Shown here one piece after another: positions 7,650-15,807 of a stretch of 64,000 bases of DNA (positions are counted from its first letter, which is position 1; the number at the start of each line of letters is the position of its first letter). The translations under genes and the position numbers were made by a program. The stretch is from Bacteroides stercoris ATCC 43183 (GTDB lineage: Bacteria; Bacteroidota; Bacteroidia; Bacteroidales; Bacteroidaceae): the NCBI RefSeq assembly GCF_025147325.1, contig NZ_CP102262.1:2914001-2978000 (forward strand), given 5' to 3'. The notes beneath the pieces were generated by a model. It was given only the letters and a program-made list of their open reading frames with translations. It ran no database searches and was not told the DNA's origin.

Positions 7650-8231
7650 TCAAAAATCCGCCGACGGTACGGCAAGCAGATTGCCGTTTTCCTCCTTGTA
7701 CTTTCTGCCGCACGAACATGCAAGCGAAGCATCCAAGCGTGCGCCGCACTCACATACCCAGCCTATGCGGCGTGCCGGGACTCCCGCCATAAGCGCATAG
7801 TCCTGTACATCTTTTGTTACTACGGCGCCCGCGGCGATGAGCGCGCTCCTGCCCACCGTATGCCCGCAGACCACGGTGGAGTTGGCTCCCAACGAAGCAC
7901 CCTCTTTAATCAGGGTTTTGGCATATACGCCGTGTACGGGGAAATGCGCCCGTGGAGTAACGACGTTGGTAAACACACAGGAAGGGCCGCAGAATACGTT
8001 GTCCTCCAGCTCCACGCCTTCGTAAACCGACACGTTGTTCTGGATGCGCACGCCGTTGCCCACCTTTACGTTATTCGCTATGTTCACGTTCTGCCCCAGC
8101 GAACAGTTCTCTCCGATAACCGCTCCCTTCTGAATATGCGAGAAATGCCATATTTTAGTTCCTTTTCCCACCGTTGCACCCTCGTCTACATAGCTGCTGG
8201 GGTGAACGAAACAGTCATTCTTGTTGTTCAT
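7650..8231 (-). CDS. Left-handed beta-helix N-acetyltransferase (WbpD-like)
   Basis: 193 residues with hexapeptide repeats from about residue 10 to 150 (for example GENCSLGQNVNIANNVKVG and AGAVVTKDVQDYALMAGVPA), the left-handed beta-helix of acyl-CoA-dependent transferases. The C-terminal CECG...CSCG pair looks like a small metal-binding tail seen in WbpD/WlbB relatives. Expected reaction: acetylation of the 3-amino group of UDP-GlcNAc3NA to give UDP-GlcNAc3NAcA. The start overlaps the end of the oxidoreductase gene by 17 nt, so translation is probably coupled. Confidence 0.88.
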   Translation of the reverse strand: MNNKNDCFVHPSSYVDEGATVGKGTKIWHFSHIQKGAVIGENCSLGQNVNIANNVKVGNGVRIQNNVSVYEGVELEDNVFCGPSCVFTNVVTPRAHFPVHGVYAKTLIKEGASLGANSTVVCGHTVGRSALIAAGAVVTKDVQDYALMAGVPARRIGWVCECGARLDASLACSCGRKYKEENGNLLAVPSADF

Positions 8232-9186
8232 TGTTTTCTATGATTTGTTGTACGGTTTCCAGTACTTTTACTACTTCATAACCTGCCTCTCCGCTGTTTA
8301 TCCCGATGGTGGAGTCGAGATGCTCCACGAAATACCTCAGTTCCTCTTCCAGGGGCATCTTCTTCTCGTAAGGGATGATTTCGTCCGGAGCTTCCACTTT
8401 AACGGGAACGCCGTTCTCGAAATCTATCCGCTTGTTGTAGAAACGGATTTCCTTCCCGTCCGCGGCATCGTCGAAGGAAAGCATGCCTTTACTGCCCGCC
8501 ACCACCAGCAACTGCTGCTTGTAGGGATGAAGCCAGGATACGTAGATGTGGGCATGCACGTTGCCGGGATATTCCAGTTGCACCAGCGTACTGTCGTACA
8601 CCCTGTCCTGGAGAAACTTCGCTCCTTTCGCCTCTATCCTGCATGCCGAAGCGCCCGTGAGGTAGTCCAGCACCGAAATGTCGTGGGGCGCGAACGAGGG
8701 AAACACGCTTTCTTCCGTACGCACCGTACCCAGGTTCAGCCGATTGGAATAGAGGTAGAAAAGCTTGCCCAGCCTGCCGCTGTCTATCACCTCTTTTATC
8801 TTACGGTACGCCGGATGAAACAGCAGGACATGCCCCACCATCAGGCGCGCTCCCGTGCGTTGTGCCAGTTCCACCAGTTCGGCAGACTGCGCGGCGGTGA
8901 GCGTCATCGGCTTTTCCAACATAACGTTCAGCCCTTTTTCCAGCAGTTTCCTGCCTGCCGGATAGTGAAGTTCCGCAGGAAGCGCAACCGTATATCCGTC
9001 GTAACCGCAGGCAATGGCTTCGTCCATGTCCGCATATCCCTTTATTCCGGGATACTGCTCCGTATACTCTTTCAGCCTGGCGGCATCCGCCTCTACCACT
9101 GCGGCAAGGCAACCCAGCCCCGCCAATGTGCGGATGTGGTTCTTTCCCCACCTGCCGCCGCCGATAACACATATTTTTTTATCCAT
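8215..9186 (-). CDS. Gfo/Idh/MocA oxidoreductase (WbpB-like)
   Basis: 323 residues. The N-terminal Rossmann fold starts with CVIGGGRWGKNHIRT, followed by the family motif MLEKPMTLT near residue 92 and GHVLLFHPAYRKIK near 117; the C-terminal alpha/beta domain includes SFAPHDISVLDYL. Family enzymes oxidise or reduce sugar derivatives with tightly bound NAD. Next to WbpA-, WbpD- and WbpE-like genes the expected job is oxidation of UDP-GlcNAcA at C3. The stop lies inside the next gene (17-nt overlap). Confidence 0.88.
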   Translation of the reverse strand: MDKKICVIGGGRWGKNHIRTLAGLGCLAAVVEADAARLKEYTEQYPGIKGYADMDEAIACGYDGYTVALPAELHYPAGRKLLEKGLNVMLEKPMTLTAAQSAELVELAQRTGARLMVGHVLLFHPAYRKIKEVIDSGRLGKLFYLYSNRLNLGTVRTEESVFPSFAPHDISVLDYLTGASACRIEAKGAKFLQDRVYDSTLVQLEYPGNVHAHIYVSWLHPYKQQLLVVAGSKGMLSFDDAADGKEIRFYNKRIDFENGVPVKVEAPDEIIPYEKKMPLEEELRYFVEHLDSTIGINSGEAGYEVVKVLETVQQIIENNEQQE

Positions 9187-9212
9187 AAATAAGAAGAATA
9201 TTTAAACTGGCT

Positions 9213-10526
9213 CTAAAGCACTTCAATGTTGGTTCTCACTGCAACCGCCTTCATCACGTTCTTCGTGTCGAAAACGGCATGCGCGTATCGCTGTACAAAA
9301 TCGTAATCGACATTGGTGTGTGCGGTGGTCACAACCACAAGGTCGGTATTCCGCAGCAGTCCGGCGGAGAGGGCGGCTTCGCCTTTATGCGATTTGCCGT
9401 GATACCGAAACTCGGGGATGTAAGGGTCGTAGAAGGTGACCGACGCCCCTGTTTTCTCCAGCTCCTCAATGACACGCAGGGCGGGACTCTCGCGGTAATC
9501 GTCTATATCCTGCTTGTATGCCACGCCGAGCACCAGCACTCTGGAGCCGTTCAATGCCTTGCGGTGGCGGTTGAGTATCTTGCCGCAACGCTCCACGGTG
9601 TATTCGGGCATGTGGTCGTTTATCATCATGGAAGCCTCGATCATCGATGTATGGAAGCCGTACTCGCGCGCCTTCCAGGTGAGATAATAGGGGTCCAGGG
9701 GAATGCAATGCCCGCCCAGCCCCGGTCCGGGATAGAATGCGGTGAAGCCGAAAGGCTTGGTCTTGGCTGCCTCTATCACTTCCCAAAGGTCGATGCCCAT
9801 GCGGTTGCACAGGATGGCCAGCTCGTTAATCAGCCCAATGTTGATGTTGCGGTAGGTGTTCTCCAAAATCTTGGTCATCTCCGCCACGGCAGGCGAAGAA
9901 ACGACGTGCACCTTATCGCCCAGCACAGCTCCGTACATGGCGGCAATCACGTCCTGGGCGTCTTTGCCTACGGCGCCCACCACTTTCGGTGTGTTCTTGG
10001 TTTTGTAAACCGCGTTGCCGGGATCTACCCGTTCGGGCGAAAAGCCCAGATAGAAATCCTTGCCGCACTTCAAGCCCGACCCGCTCTCAAGAATTGGTTT
10101 TATAAGCTCTTCGGTAGTGCCGGGATAGGTTGTGGACTCCAGCACCACGATGGTGCCTGCGGTCAGATGCCCGGCTATTGATTTCGCCGAACTCTCCACA
10201 TAGCTGATGTCCGGTTCCTGGTGCACATCCAAAGGCGTAGGCACACAGATGGCTACAAAGTCCACATCTTTTATAAAGGAAAAATCGGAAGTAGCGCTGA
10301 GCGTACCGTTCCGTACCAACTGCGCCAGCTCCGCATCGACCACATCGCCGATATAGTTGTGTCCGGCATTCACCTGTTTCACTTTTTCTTCCTGCACGTC
10401 GAAGCCGATAGTCCTGAAACCTGCCTTGGCTTTCTCTACGGCAAGGGGCAGGCCCACATAGCCCAATCCCACGACGCCTACCGTGATTTTTCTTTCCGCA
10501 ATGCGGGAAAGGAGTTTTTCTTTCAT
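9213..10526 (-). CDS. Nucleotide sugar 6-dehydrogenase (UDP-GlcNAc dehydrogenase, WbpA-like)
   Basis: 437 residues. The NAD-binding start reads GVVGLGYVGLPLAVEKAKAG; the middle has ESTTYPGTTEELIKP and LGFSPERVDPGN; the catalytic cysteine is in GPGLGGHCIPLDPYYLTWKA near residue 270. This set separates it from UDP-glucose dehydrogenases and points to the WbpA/WbpO subgroup, which oxidises UDP-GlcNAc (or UDP-GalNAc) to the uronic acid with 2 NAD. It is the first enzyme after upxY, 62 nt upstream in the operon, and supplies the substrate for the three genes after it. Confidence 0.88.
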   Translation of the reverse strand: MKEKLLSRIAERKITVGVVGLGYVGLPLAVEKAKAGFRTIGFDVQEEKVKQVNAGHNYIGDVVDAELAQLVRNGTLSATSDFSFIKDVDFVAICVPTPLDVHQEPDISYVESSAKSIAGHLTAGTIVVLESTTYPGTTEELIKPILESGSGLKCGKDFYLGFSPERVDPGNAVYKTKNTPKVVGAVGKDAQDVIAAMYGAVLGDKVHVVSSPAVAEMTKILENTYRNINIGLINELAILCNRMGIDLWEVIEAAKTKPFGFTAFYPGPGLGGHCIPLDPYYLTWKAREYGFHTSMIEASMMINDHMPEYTVERCGKILNRHRKALNGSRVLVLGVAYKQDIDDYRESPALRVIEELEKTGASVTFYDPYIPEFRYHGKSHKGEAALSAGLLRNTDLVVVTTAHTNVDYDFVQRYAHAVFDTKNVMKAVAVRTNIEVL

Positions 10527-10588
10527 TATTGTCTGTTTTTTAGATTAAAATACATGCAACCGGCTTATACGGCCCGAATGGCAGGCGG

Positions 10589-11140
10589 CTATTCCGTCAC
10601 TTCGCAATACCAGCGGGAAATGCGCATCATCACTCCTACACCGGCAAGCGTCTTTATGAGATAGTAGCCGCCGCGGGCACGATGCAGCTTACCCGTTATC
10701 CCGGCAAAGGGCCCGTGAATGATACGGACGTTCTTACCGGGTTTCGCTTCGGCCTCTTCGTGCGTTATATATAAGGTGTCTTTAAAATCGGGGTCGCATA
10801 ATATGCGGAACTCGGTCATCTGCTTGTCGGGTATCTCACAGGGATGCTTTGTTTCTTTGTCGCAAAGCACGCTGAAAGGAACATTGCACTCCTTAAGCAT
10901 CGCAAGCGTTGCCTTGCGGCTCTCGTTTTTCTGTAAAAAGACCAGATTGTGAACTACCGGGACAAGCATTTTCCTTGTTTTCCCTTCTTTTTCCTTTTCA
11001 ACATAGGTCATCGGAACAAAATGCACTTTCTTTCTCTCTTTTAAAAAATCACTGATTTTTAACTCCTGGCAGTTGAATGTGCGGACAGCATACCAGGGAT
11101 TTTTTGTTGTTTGCTTGATTTGATCATCAAAATCGTCCAT
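10589..11140 (-). CDS. upxY: UpxY-family transcription antiterminator (NusG-like)
   Basis: 183 residues. The NusG N-terminal domain begins at WYAVRTFNCQELKISDFL (about residue 16) and the C-terminal KOW motif is KPGKNVRIIHGPFAGITGKL (about 127-146). UpxY proteins in Bacteroides bind transcripts of their own polysaccharide operon and prevent early termination in the long leader. The gene is the first of the minus-strand operon and follows a leader of about 380 nt or more. A upxZ gene, which normally follows and inhibits other UpxY proteins, is missing here. The assignment rests on domain layout and position. Confidence 0.88.
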   Translation of the reverse strand: MDDFDDQIKQTTKNPWYAVRTFNCQELKISDFLKERKKVHFVPMTYVEKEKEGKTRKMLVPVVHNLVFLQKNESRKATLAMLKECNVPFSVLCDKETKHPCEIPDKQMTEFRILCDPDFKDTLYITHEEAEAKPGKNVRIIHGPFAGITGKLHRARGGYYLIKTLAGVGVMMRISRWYCEVTE

Positions 11141-11183
11141 ATCGGGCTTGATTATCTGTTAAAATCCACATGATGGAAAAATG

Positions 11184-11427
11184 TAAGTCCGATACGAAAA
11201 AACTGTATTGCAACGGAAAGGATATGCAACGTTATCAGGCCGCGGAACACGCGAACCTTACAAGTCCGGCGAATACGCTATGATGACATGAATAGAAATA
11301 TAAAACCGTAAACAATACATGAAATAAAGAAGAAAATCAAGGAAAAATCGGGGCACAGCCACTGCCATCCGCAACCGGGAAAGCTCCCGCTACGGGCAGA
11401 ACCATGCAAAAATATGTATCGGACTTA
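11184..11427. repeat. 12-bp inverted repeat pair in the upxY leader
   Basis: TAAGTCCGATAC at 11184-11195 is the exact complement of 11416-11427, 220 bp apart. The left copy ends 44 bp before the upxY start. The enclosed segment has no open frame but carries a weak minus-strand promoter-like pair (TTG at 11340-11338, 20 nt, TATTGTTTAC at 11317-11308). It may be a second invertible segment, or a long-range stem of the leader RNA on which UpxY acts. The sequence alone does not decide. Confidence 0.55.
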
Positions 11428-11518
11428 GGCTAAAAAAAGATAGACAACCCCTTCTCCCCGCCTTGTGGATATACGGCAGGAAAATGCGGTTATCAATAAG
11501 GATATAGCCTTTTTATAC

Positions 11519-11744
11519 CACCTCTGTACAAGAGGTACAATAATTTTCAATATATTGAGAATCAACAGTTGCCGCATGTATCCCTTTCGGAAAAGGCTTG
11601 GAACAGATATTTCTGCCTTGAAAAAAAGGCGATTCTTTTTTGCTTATTTTATTTAATCTGCATATCTTCGCGGCTGTTATAGTGCTCTATTCCGATTTCT
11701 GTGAGTTCTCACTCTTGTACAGAGGTGACCTCTTGTACAGAGGA
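11519..11744. repeat. Inverted repeats of a putative invertible promoter segment
   Basis: CACCTCTGTACAAGAG at 11519-11534 is matched in inverse by CTCTTGTACAGAGGTG at 11712-11727 (16/16), and a tandem copy follows at 11729-11744 (ACCTCTTGTACAGAGG, 16/16 against 11521-11536). Each copy is itself nearly palindromic around GTAC, as tyrosine recombinase sites are. The two right-hand copies lie in the last codons of the recombinase gene. The enclosed 180-bp spacer contains a Bacteroides-type promoter and no gene. Placement between recombinase and upxY suggests a phase-variation switch. Confidence 0.65.
11639..11670 (+). promoter_or_regulatory. Bacteroides-type promoter inside the invertible segment, facing away from upxY
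   Basis: TTTG (11639-11642), 20 nt, TATCTTCG (11663-11670), close to the Bacteroides TTTG / TAnnTTTG consensus. In the present orientation it reads into the 3' end of the recombinase gene in antisense. Flipping the segment between its 16-bp repeats would aim it at upxY with a leader of roughly 430 nt. So this copy is inferred to be in the OFF state for the polysaccharide operon. Confidence 0.55.
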
Positions 11745-12737
11745 ACGCTTCCTCAACACCTCATCCAAAAGCTTCTTATTGGCAGAATTCTGCTTTCCGT
11801 TCCCGATATCCTCCACATAAATCCGGGTAGTCTTTACATCGGTATGTCCGAGCGCCTGCGCTATGACAGACATGTCCACCGAAGACATGAAAGCCAGCGT
11901 AGCCCAGGTGTGGCGCGCCACGTACGAAGAGAGCGGCTTGTCTACCCCCGCCAGCTTTCCCAGAGTTTTCAGCGTCTTGTTATAATAGGAGAACTTGCGT
12001 TTGTACTCCCTGTACGCCGTATCTTCGTCCTGCGAAGTAAGAAAAGGAAACACATAGTCGCTGCCGTCCGACCGGTAACGGTTGATTATCTCCTGCATGC
12101 AAGGCTCCAGCTTGATTTGCACCACCTGGTCGGTCTTGCGCCGGTGATACACAAGCATGCCGCCCTTTATCTGCGATTTCTTCAGGAAAGCCACATCCAC
12201 AAAAGGCATGCCGCAGGCATAGAAGCAGAACAGGAACACATCGCGCACCAGTTGCATAAACGAACCGGGCTTCACCTGCACGGCACGCAGCTTGTTGATG
12301 TCCGCCTTCTCTATCGAACGTTTCCGGGTGCGGGAAATGCCCGTAAACACATTGCCGAAAGGTTCTTTCTGCTCCGTAAGCCCCTGCTCCACCGCCTTGT
12401 TGTAGACAGCACGCAAAGAGCGCATGTAGCAAGACAAGGTGTCCTTGCATATCCCCTTTCTCCGGAGCCATTCCCCGTAAGCGTCTACCAGCCTGCTATC
12501 CACCTCGGCAAAGGAGATGTCCTTTTTGCCATGAAACGCAAGGAGCGAACGGAGCGCAGTGGCATAATTGTCCGCCGTACTGTGGCGGTGCATGAGACGG
12601 GTGCGCGCAATCTCCCCGCGGGCAAATCCGGAGAAACTGCCGGTAGCGGCGGGAGACTCTTCCTTTTTCCTTTTCCGGCACGGAGAGCCGCCGTCGCGCC
12701 GGATACTTATCTTGAATACAATACAGATTTTAAACAT
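11709..12737 (-). CDS. Tyrosine site-specific recombinase, likely invertase of the adjacent promoter
   Basis: 342 residues. A core-binding SAM-like domain spans about 50-150 (TADNYATALRSLLAFHG onward) and the catalytic domain about 165-325. Visible active-site elements: Lys in YHRRKTDQVV, Arg in SSYVARHTWAT, His in QALGHTDVKTT and the nucleophile Tyr in RIYVEDI. The first catalytic Arg seems missing: the box reads YACGMPFVDV, with Pro where XerD has Arg; IntDOT-type Bacteroides recombinases also lack it. The C-terminus repeats SVQE (SSVQEVTSVQE), coded by the two 16-bp inverted-repeat copies. Adjacent recombinases of this kind flip polysaccharide promoters in Bacteroides, so a local role is inferred. 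Confidence 0.85.
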   Translation of the reverse strand: MFKICIVFKISIRRDGGSPCRKRKKEESPAATGSFSGFARGEIARTRLMHRHSTADNYATALRSLLAFHGKKDISFAEVDSRLVDAYGEWLRRKGICKDTLSCYMRSLRAVYNKAVEQGLTEQKEPFGNVFTGISRTRKRSIEKADINKLRAVQVKPGSFMQLVRDVFLFCFYACGMPFVDVAFLKKSQIKGGMLVYHRRKTDQVVQIKLEPCMQEIINRYRSDGSDYVFPFLTSQDEDTAYREYKRKFSYYNKTLKTLGKLAGVDKPLSSYVARHTWATLAFMSSVDMSVIAQALGHTDVKTTRIYVEDIGNGKQNSANKKLLDEVLRKRSSVQEVTSVQE

Positions 12738-12914
12738 GACTTTTCATTTTAACGAGAATTAAACACAAACCGCCAAGTCCGTACAGCGCAAAATCCGTGC
12801 AGGCTTGCCAACGGCGAAAGTAATGGAAAAAGAATAAAAGTTCCCGGAGATTTTCATAACCCATATTTTTTTTGCAACTTTACACTCTCGAAAAGTAAAA
12901 CGAATATCAACGAT

Positions 12915-13841
12915 ATGGAAAACAGAAGTTTAGTCACTATCGCCGAACACAGCAAAGAGAAAATTCTCTATATGCTCAATATGGCGAAAGAGTTCGAGGC
13001 AAAACCCAACAGGCATCTGCTCGACGGTAAAGTTGTCGCCACCCTATTTTTCGAGCCGTCCACCCGCACCCGCTTAAGCTTTGAAACCGCCGCCAACCGG
13101 CTCGGTGCACGTGTCATCGGCTTTAGCGACCCCAAAGCTACCAGCTCGTCCAAAGGCGAGACACTGAAAGATACCATCAAGATGGTAAGCAACTATGCCG
13201 ACATCATCGTGATGCGCCACTATCTAGAAGGAGCTGCACGCTATGCCAGCGAAGTAACCACAGTGCCCATCGTCAATGCCGGAGACGGAGCCAACCAGCA
13301 TCCCTCGCAAACGATGCTCGACCTCTACTCCATCTACAAGACGCAAGGTACGCTGGAGAACCTGAACATCTACCTGGTAGGCGATTTGAAATACGGCCGC
13401 ACCGTACACTCCCTGCTGATGGCCATGCGACACTTCAACCCCACCTTTCATTTCATCGCTCCCGAAGAACTGAAAATGCCGGAAGAGTACAAGATTTACT
13501 GCCGCGAACATGACATCAGATTTGTGGAGCACACCGACTTTACGGAAGAGATAATAGCCGATGCGGACATCCTTTACATGACCCGTGTGCAACGCGAACG
13601 CTTCACCGACCTCATGGAGTACGAACGCGTGAAGAATATCTATATCCTGCGCAACAAAATGCTGGAACATACCCGCCCCAACCTGCGCATCCTGCATCCG
13701 CTGCCCCGTGTCAACGAGATAGCCCTCGATGTGGACGACAACCCGAAGGCATATTATTTCCAGCAAGCGCAAAACGGACTTTATGCACGTGAAGCCATTC
13801 TGTGCGATGTGCTTGGCATTACGCTGGACGACGTTAAGTAA
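12915..13841 (+). CDS. pyrB: Aspartate carbamoyltransferase catalytic subunit
   Basis: 308 residues, normal length. The carbamoyl-phosphate loop [14 protein letters not shown] lies near residue 48, the KGETLKDT loop near 80 and the substrate loop [14 protein letters not shown] near 128; the tail has [14 protein letters not shown]. It catalyses the committed pyrimidine step, forming N-carbamoyl-aspartate in the cytoplasm. The pyrI gene follows after 38 nt, so it builds the class-B holoenzyme with regulatory chains. It stands just behind the recombinase of the polysaccharide region and marks the return to core genome. Confidence 0.97.
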   Translation: MENRSLVTIAEHSKEKILYMLNMAKEFEAKPNRHLLDGKVVATLFFEPSTRTRLSFETAANRLGARVIGFSDPKATSSSKGETLKDTIKMVSNYADIIVMRHYLEGAARYASEVTTVPIVNAGDGANQHPSQTMLDLYSIYKTQGTLENLNIYLVGDLKYGRTVHSLLMAMRHFNPTFHFIAPEELKMPEEYKIYCREHDIRFVEHTDFTEEIIADADILYMTRVQRERFTDLMEYERVKNIYILRNKMLEHTRPNLRILHPLPRVNEIALDVDDNPKAYYFQQAQNGLYAREAILCDVLGITLDDVK

Positions 13842-13879
13842 AGTATAAGGAAGTATATTACTGGTTTTATTTAGGAGAC

Positions 13880-14335
13880 ATGAAAAAACAAGAATTGCAG
13901 GTGGCCGCATTGGAAAACGGCACTGTCATCGACCATATACCCTCTGAGAAGCTGTTTACAGTAGTATCATTGCTGGGACTGGAGCAGATGAACAACAACA
14001 TTACTATCGGTTTCAACCTCAAAAGCAAGAAGCTGGGAACAAAGGGTATCATCAAAATAGCGGATAAGTTCTTCTGCGACGATGAGATAAACCGCATTGC
14101 CGTAGTTGCCCCCAACGTAAAGCTGAACATCATCCGCGACTACGAAGTGGTGGAGAAACGTGAAGTGAAACTGCCCGACGAATTGCGCGGCATCGTAAAA
14201 TGCGCCAATCCCAAGTGCATCACCAACAACGAACCGATGCCTACCCTGTTTCATGTGGTGGACAAGGAGAACTGCGTAATCAAATGCCACTATTGCGAGA
14301 AAGAACAGACAAGAGAGGACATAGAGATAATCTGA
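13880..14335 (+). CDS. pyrI: Aspartate carbamoyltransferase regulatory subunit
   Basis: 151 residues. The N-terminal allosteric domain (about 1-95) begins [19 protein letters not shown], the nucleotide-binding opening of PyrI. The C-terminal zinc domain has the four cysteines in CANPKCITN and [11 protein letters not shown] that hold the contact to PyrB. It makes the enzyme respond to CTP and ATP. The stop overlaps the next start as TGATG, so the flavin reductase-like gene is translationally coupled to pyrBI. Confidence 0.96.
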   Translation: MKKQELQVAALENGTVIDHIPSEKLFTVVSLLGLEQMNNNITIGFNLKSKKLGTKGIIKIADKFFCDDEINRIAVVAPNVKLNIIRDYEVVEKREVKLPDELRGIVKCANPKCITNNEPMPTLFHVVDKENCVIKCHYCEKEQTREDIEII

Positions 14336-14901
14336 TGAAAGAAGACTGGAAACCGGGAACCATGATTTATCCGCTGCCCGCCGTACTGGTGAGCTGCGGA
14401 AGCACCCCGGAAGAATATAACATACTGACCGTTGCATGGACGGGAACCATTTGTACAAACCCGCCCATGTGCTACATTTCCGTGCGGCCAGAACGTCACT
14501 CCTACGACATCATCAAGCGCAACATGGAGTTTGTCATTAACCTGACAACCAAGGATATGGCGCGCGCCACCGACTGGTGCGGCGTACGTTCGGGCAAGAA
14601 CTACAACAAATTCGAGGAGATGAAGCTGACACCTGGCAAAAGTACCGTTGTCAGCGCCCCGCTCATCGAGGAATCTCCCTTGTGCATCGAGTGCAGGGTA
14701 AAGGAAATCGTTGCCCTCGGCTCGCACGACATGTTCATTGCCGATGTGGTGAATGTACGCGCCGACACCTCCCACCTGAATACGGAAACCGGAAAACTGG
14801 AGCTGGCAGAATCCAACCTGCTGGTTTACGTGCATGGCGGCTATTACGGACTGGGAGAGAAAATCGGGAAATTCGGCTGGTCGGTAGAGAAGAAAAAGTA
14901 A
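14335..14901 (+). CDS. Flavin reductase-like (FMN-binding split barrel) protein
   Basis: 188 residues from the ATG at 14335, which overlaps the pyrI stop as TGATG. An upstream in-frame ATG at 14200 lies inside pyrI and was rejected. The sequence has the flavin-reductase-like split-barrel pattern: PLPAVLVSCG, NILTVAWTGTICTNPPMCYI, then MEFVINLTTKDMARATDWCGVRSG (quoted in part) and a SNLLVYVHGGYYGLGE tail. Such proteins bind FMN and often act as NAD(P)H:flavin reductases or related oxidoreductases. Its coupling to pyrBI is conserved-looking but unexplained; a link to orotate or flavin chemistry is speculation. Confidence 0.82.
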   Translation: MKEDWKPGTMIYPLPAVLVSCGSTPEEYNILTVAWTGTICTNPPMCYISVRPERHSYDIIKRNMEFVINLTTKDMARATDWCGVRSGKNYNKFEEMKLTPGKSTVVSAPLIEESPLCIECRVKEIVALGSHDMFIADVVNVRADTSHLNTETGKLELAESNLLVYVHGGYYGLGEKIGKFGWSVEKKK

Positions 14902-14917
14902 TAAATAAAAATTGATT

Positions 14918-15697
14918 ATGGGAAGAAGATGGTTGCTTTTCGGGGTTTGTTTGCTGGCCTTCTCCACAGCCATGTGGGGACAACTGCCGGTTGTGCCCGG
15001 AACGGATAAACCGGAACACCCCCAGCACACCCACCGCCACGACCGGCGGGTGAACTTCGGTATCAAGGGCGGATTTACCTCTTCGCTCTTCCTCGTATCG
15101 GATTTGGTGCTGAACGGAACGGTCATCGACGAGGTGCAGAATAACTATAAGATAGGTTATTTCGGCTCGTTCTTCATGCGGATAAACTTCAAACGCCACT
15201 TCCTGCAACCGGAACTGTCGTACACGATAAACCGCTGCAACATTACCTTCGAGAAGCCGCTGCCCGAAGACGCGCCCGAAAGCAGCATACCCGAAATGGC
15301 CTCTATCACCTCGTCTATCCACAGCTTTGAGATTCCCGTAATCTACGGATACAACATCATTAAGGAAGGGCCTTACAGCCTTGCCGTATTCGGCGGACCG
15401 AAAATACGCTACATCTGGGACAGGCAGAGCAAGGTCACTTTCGAGAATTTCGACCAGCGGGACATCGAGGAGGAACTCTATCCGCTGAACGTCAGCCTCA
15501 CCGCCGGCGTTGCTGTAACGATTTCCCGCATCTTCTTCGATTTCCGCTACGACATCGGACTGCACAATATTTCAAAGCGTATCAGCTACAAGCCGGTCTA
15601 TGATGAAAATGCCGGTGAGGAAGTACCTCTTGCCAACCAGATACGTTTCCACAGGCGGGAGAATGTCCTGAGTTTTTCACTTGGCGTGTTCTTTTGA
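14918..15697 (+). CDS. PorT-like outer-membrane beta-barrel protein
   Basis: 259 residues from the ATG at 14918; the TTG six bases upstream is in frame but not needed. A signal peptide (about 1-21, LLFGVCLLAFSTAMWGQ) precedes a His-rich linker (HPQHTHRHDRR) and then an alternating beta pattern: VNFGIKGGFTSS, FGSFFMRINFKRHFLQPELSY, GPYSLAVFGGPKIRYIWD and a terminal FSLGVFF ending in aromatic Phe, typical of barrel insertion signals. This is the porin-family or PorT-like small barrel common in Bacteroidetes. Role unknown. It lies 16 nt after the flavin reductase gene and may share its transcript. Confidence 0.75.
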   Translation: MGRRWLLFGVCLLAFSTAMWGQLPVVPGTDKPEHPQHTHRHDRRVNFGIKGGFTSSLFLVSDLVLNGTVIDEVQNNYKIGYFGSFFMRINFKRHFLQPELSYTINRCNITFEKPLPEDAPESSIPEMASITSSIHSFEIPVIYGYNIIKEGPYSLAVFGGPKIRYIWDRQSKVTFENFDQRDIEEELYPLNVSLTAGVAVTISRIFFDFRYDIGLHNISKRISYKPVYDENAGEEVPLANQIRFHRRENVLSFSLGVFF

Positions 15698-15742
15698 CAG
15701 GAAATTTCTTACTTTTCTTACAGTTTATTCATTTATTTCTTC

Positions 15743-15750
15743 TAAATTTG
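15743..15750 (+). promoter_or_regulatory. -7 box of the glyA promoter
   Basis: TAAATTTG fits the Bacteroides TAnnTTTG box and stands 57 bp before the glyA ATG. No convincing TTG is seen at the expected upstream distance, so only the -7 element is claimed. Confidence 0.5.
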
Positions 15751-15807
15751 TACGTTGTACGCTTAATAAGAGAATACAGTATTATCAAACCTATCTAATA
15801 AGCAAGA

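Noticed and set aside
8221..9192. 323-residue plus-strand frame exactly opposite the oxidoreductase gene
   Set aside because: Mirror frame without motifs; the Gfo/Idh/MocA motifs are on the minus strand.
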